Part shown: piece by piece, positions 13,892 to 14,628 of the stretch | Numbering within the stretch: position 1 is the stretch's first letter | Layout: every line of letters begins with the position of its first letter | Origin: JANNRW01 sp031401815 | Lineage (GTDB): Bacteria > Desulfobacterota > Desulfuromonadia > Geobacterales > DSM-12255 | Assembly: GCA_031401815.1 (NCBI GenBank) | Contig: JANNRW010000331.1 | Coordinates: 1 to 14,628, forward strand | Direction of reading: 5' to 3' | Length of the DNA: 14,628 nt | The notes under the pieces: model-generated | The model's database searches: none | The model's input: the letters and a program-made list of their open reading frames with translations, nothing else | What the model was told of the DNA's origin: nothing | Position numbers and translations under genes: made by a program

Positions 13892-13938
13892 AAGGGACAG
13901 ATATATTCCCTGTAAAAGGAGATATCTGTCCCTTTTTT
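13892..13938 (+). terminator. Strong rho-independent terminator of the small-gene operon
   Basis: A 13-bp perfect stem (AAGGGACAGATAT, 13892-13904, with 13922-13934) is followed by six T (13933-13938). It ends the two-gene unit that starts at the sigma54 promoter. Confidence 0.93.
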
Positions 13939-13978
13939 CTTTCGCCTATCTCCCCATATCATGAGGCACAATTACAGT

Positions 13979-14056
13979 TGTTGACTTCGTTGTCCTGTTC
14001 CCGGCCTGATCCGTAACAAGGGGTCATGGGTCATGAGGGGACATTCTATAGTCAAC
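13979..14056. repeat. REP-like motifs around the transposase 3' end
   Basis: On the minus strand GTTGACT-N7-GTCCCC spans 14056-14037, inside the last codons of the transposase remnant. On the + strand a looser copy, GTTGACTTCGTTGTCC, lies at 13979-13994. The exact spacing variant also occurs at 4868-4887. Transposases of the REP-associated type act on such short repeats, often placed as inverted pairs near their gene. Confidence 0.4.
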
Positions 14057-14489
14057 TAACTTGTCTCTGAGAGCTGGATTCCTGCTGACAATCTCCCCTC
14101 CCCGCTTTACTGCCACACTCACTCCGGAACGAGTCATGTTAAGCGCTCTGGCAACGGCAACTCCGCTAAAATTGCACACCCTCACTGCCAGGTAACAGAT
14201 AGCTGCCCTGACATCGGCCAGCTCTTTAGTCCTGTTCTTCTGCTGCAACAATTCCACTTTTACCTCTAACGTGTCGGCTGCTCTTTGCATCATCTCTTCT
14301 AGTGATATTTTCGAGCCATTGATTTCGCCAGACTCTTCCTCTCGCCACAGGCTTTCAACAAATTCACCACTGCCGAGGATTCTCTCGTCATAAGCTTCAT
14401 ATTCTCTTTGGTTCCGTACGCCTTGGGACCTACGCAATCCGCCGCCGACGAAAGAACATAAGGGTAGAGTAGAGCCAAGAAACATAAGG
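14024..14489 (-). pseudogene. REP-associated (IS200-like) transposase with DnaA-C-like tail, 5' part missing
   Basis: The remnant keeps the end of the Y1-transposase region (SFVGGGLRRSQG and YDERILGSGEFVESLW) and a C-terminal domain resembling DnaA domain IV: ISLEEMMQRAADTLEVK, then RAAICYLAVRVCNFSGVAVARALNMTRSGVSVAVKRG. The catalytic HUH motif and Tyr, which lie further N-terminal, are absent from the window. Upstream, the frame runs straight into a group II intron 3' end at 14490, and any start codon further right would fall inside the intron's domain V. The gene is therefore split by the intron or truncated, and the missing 5' half, if any, is past 14628. A repeat of about 26 bp at the junction adds further non-native codons. 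Confidence 0.75.
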
Positions 14490-14500
14490 GTAGAGTAGAG
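14449..14500 (-). repeat. Tandem duplication at the intron/transposase junction (2 x 26 bp)
   Basis: Read on the minus strand, CTCTACTCTACCCTTATGTT starts at 14500 and again at 14474; the 26-base units match at 23 positions. Each copy joins the last 11 bases of the intron to the same exon-like bases, so the junction itself has been duplicated. Confidence 0.8.
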
Positions 14501-14628
14501 AGCAGGTTTCACCCTGCCCTCCCTCATCAAACCGTGCATGCGGTTTTCCCGCACACGGCTTTCCGATGTTCTTCACTATAAGGCATGCGCTTTCGTCCAG
14601 CCAGCGGTTGTTGGCACTTTGTACAATC
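14490..14628 (-). mobile_element. Group II intron, 3' end (domains V and VI), rest outside the window
   Basis: On the minus strand, domain V is at 14560-14530: AGCCGTGT, GCGG, a GAAAA loop, CCGC, a two-base AT bulge and GCACGGTT, with the AGC catalytic triad at its base. Domain VI follows at 14525-14493: a 13-bp stem with a GTGAAA loop and a single bulged A (14496). That A lies seven bases from the end ..CTCTAC at 14490, the standard branch-point distance, and the AC end fits the AY rule. The sequence right of 14560 is probably part of domain IV or the linker from the intron's reverse-transcriptase gene, which is not in the window. The intron is oriented like the transposase and sits directly against it. 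Confidence 0.85.

Noticed and set aside
14490..14554. Transposase start codon at 14554
   Set aside because: It falls inside domain V of the group II intron, so the first residues are intron sequence read by chance.
1..14628. CRISPR arrays, tRNA or rRNA genes
   Set aside because: No spaced identical repeats of array type and no recognisable tRNA or rRNA segments were found by reading; no covariance search could be run.

Overview
The window looks like chromosomal DNA from a Geobacter-type bacterium (Desulfuromonadia/Geobacterales). This is inferred from gene content: a class I Fe-S fumarase, a NapC/NirT-type membrane multiheme cytochrome, a PAS/sigma54 activator, HisKA_2 signalling proteins and a probable selenoprotein. 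Base composition is moderate and ribosome sites are mostly strong (AAAGGAG-like). No rRNA, tRNA or CRISPR array was seen.

Layout. 1-1052: a pyrimidine-rich repeat tract, a GAF-domain protein and a convergent unknown protein overlapping it by 20 bp. 1085-2768: fumarase (minus strand) with its terminator. 2956-4303: a small SAP-like protein with four Cys, then an AI-2E/YdiK-type permease. 4364-5762: a 5'-truncated nitroreductase, REP-like hairpins, and a toxin-antitoxin pair with its own operator-promoter and terminator. 5962-8138: a redox/repair cluster. A thioredoxin-fold gene and a pirin gene form one minus-strand operon, and msrA is divergent from it. The thioredoxin-fold gene has an in-frame TGA at the first position of a UxxC active site, followed by a hairpin with a GGUC loop, so it is very probably a selenoprotein that simple ORF calling would truncate. 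8323-11173: a minus-strand unit of a six-heme membrane cytochrome, a histidine kinase overlapping it by 4 bp (ATGA), and a single-domain response regulator. 11457-13938: a self-contained sigma54 module, consisting of a PAS/AAA+/Fis activator gene, two perfect TGTTGCA-N2-TGCAACA dyads, a -24/-12 promoter, two tiny membrane-protein genes and a strong terminator. 13979-14628: mobile DNA, with the C-terminal remnant of a REP-associated (IS200-like) transposase carrying a DnaA-C-like domain, joined at its 5' side to the 3' end of a group II intron that runs off the window.

How the genes may work together (inference). The cytochrome and kinase are translationally coupled and the kinase has no visible sensor domain, so the cytochrome could supply the redox input. 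The Sec-thioredoxin and MsrA genes share overlapping divergent promoters, which fits a common thiol/methionine repair role. The Cys-rich PAS activator probably controls the two small membrane proteins downstream through the dyads between them.
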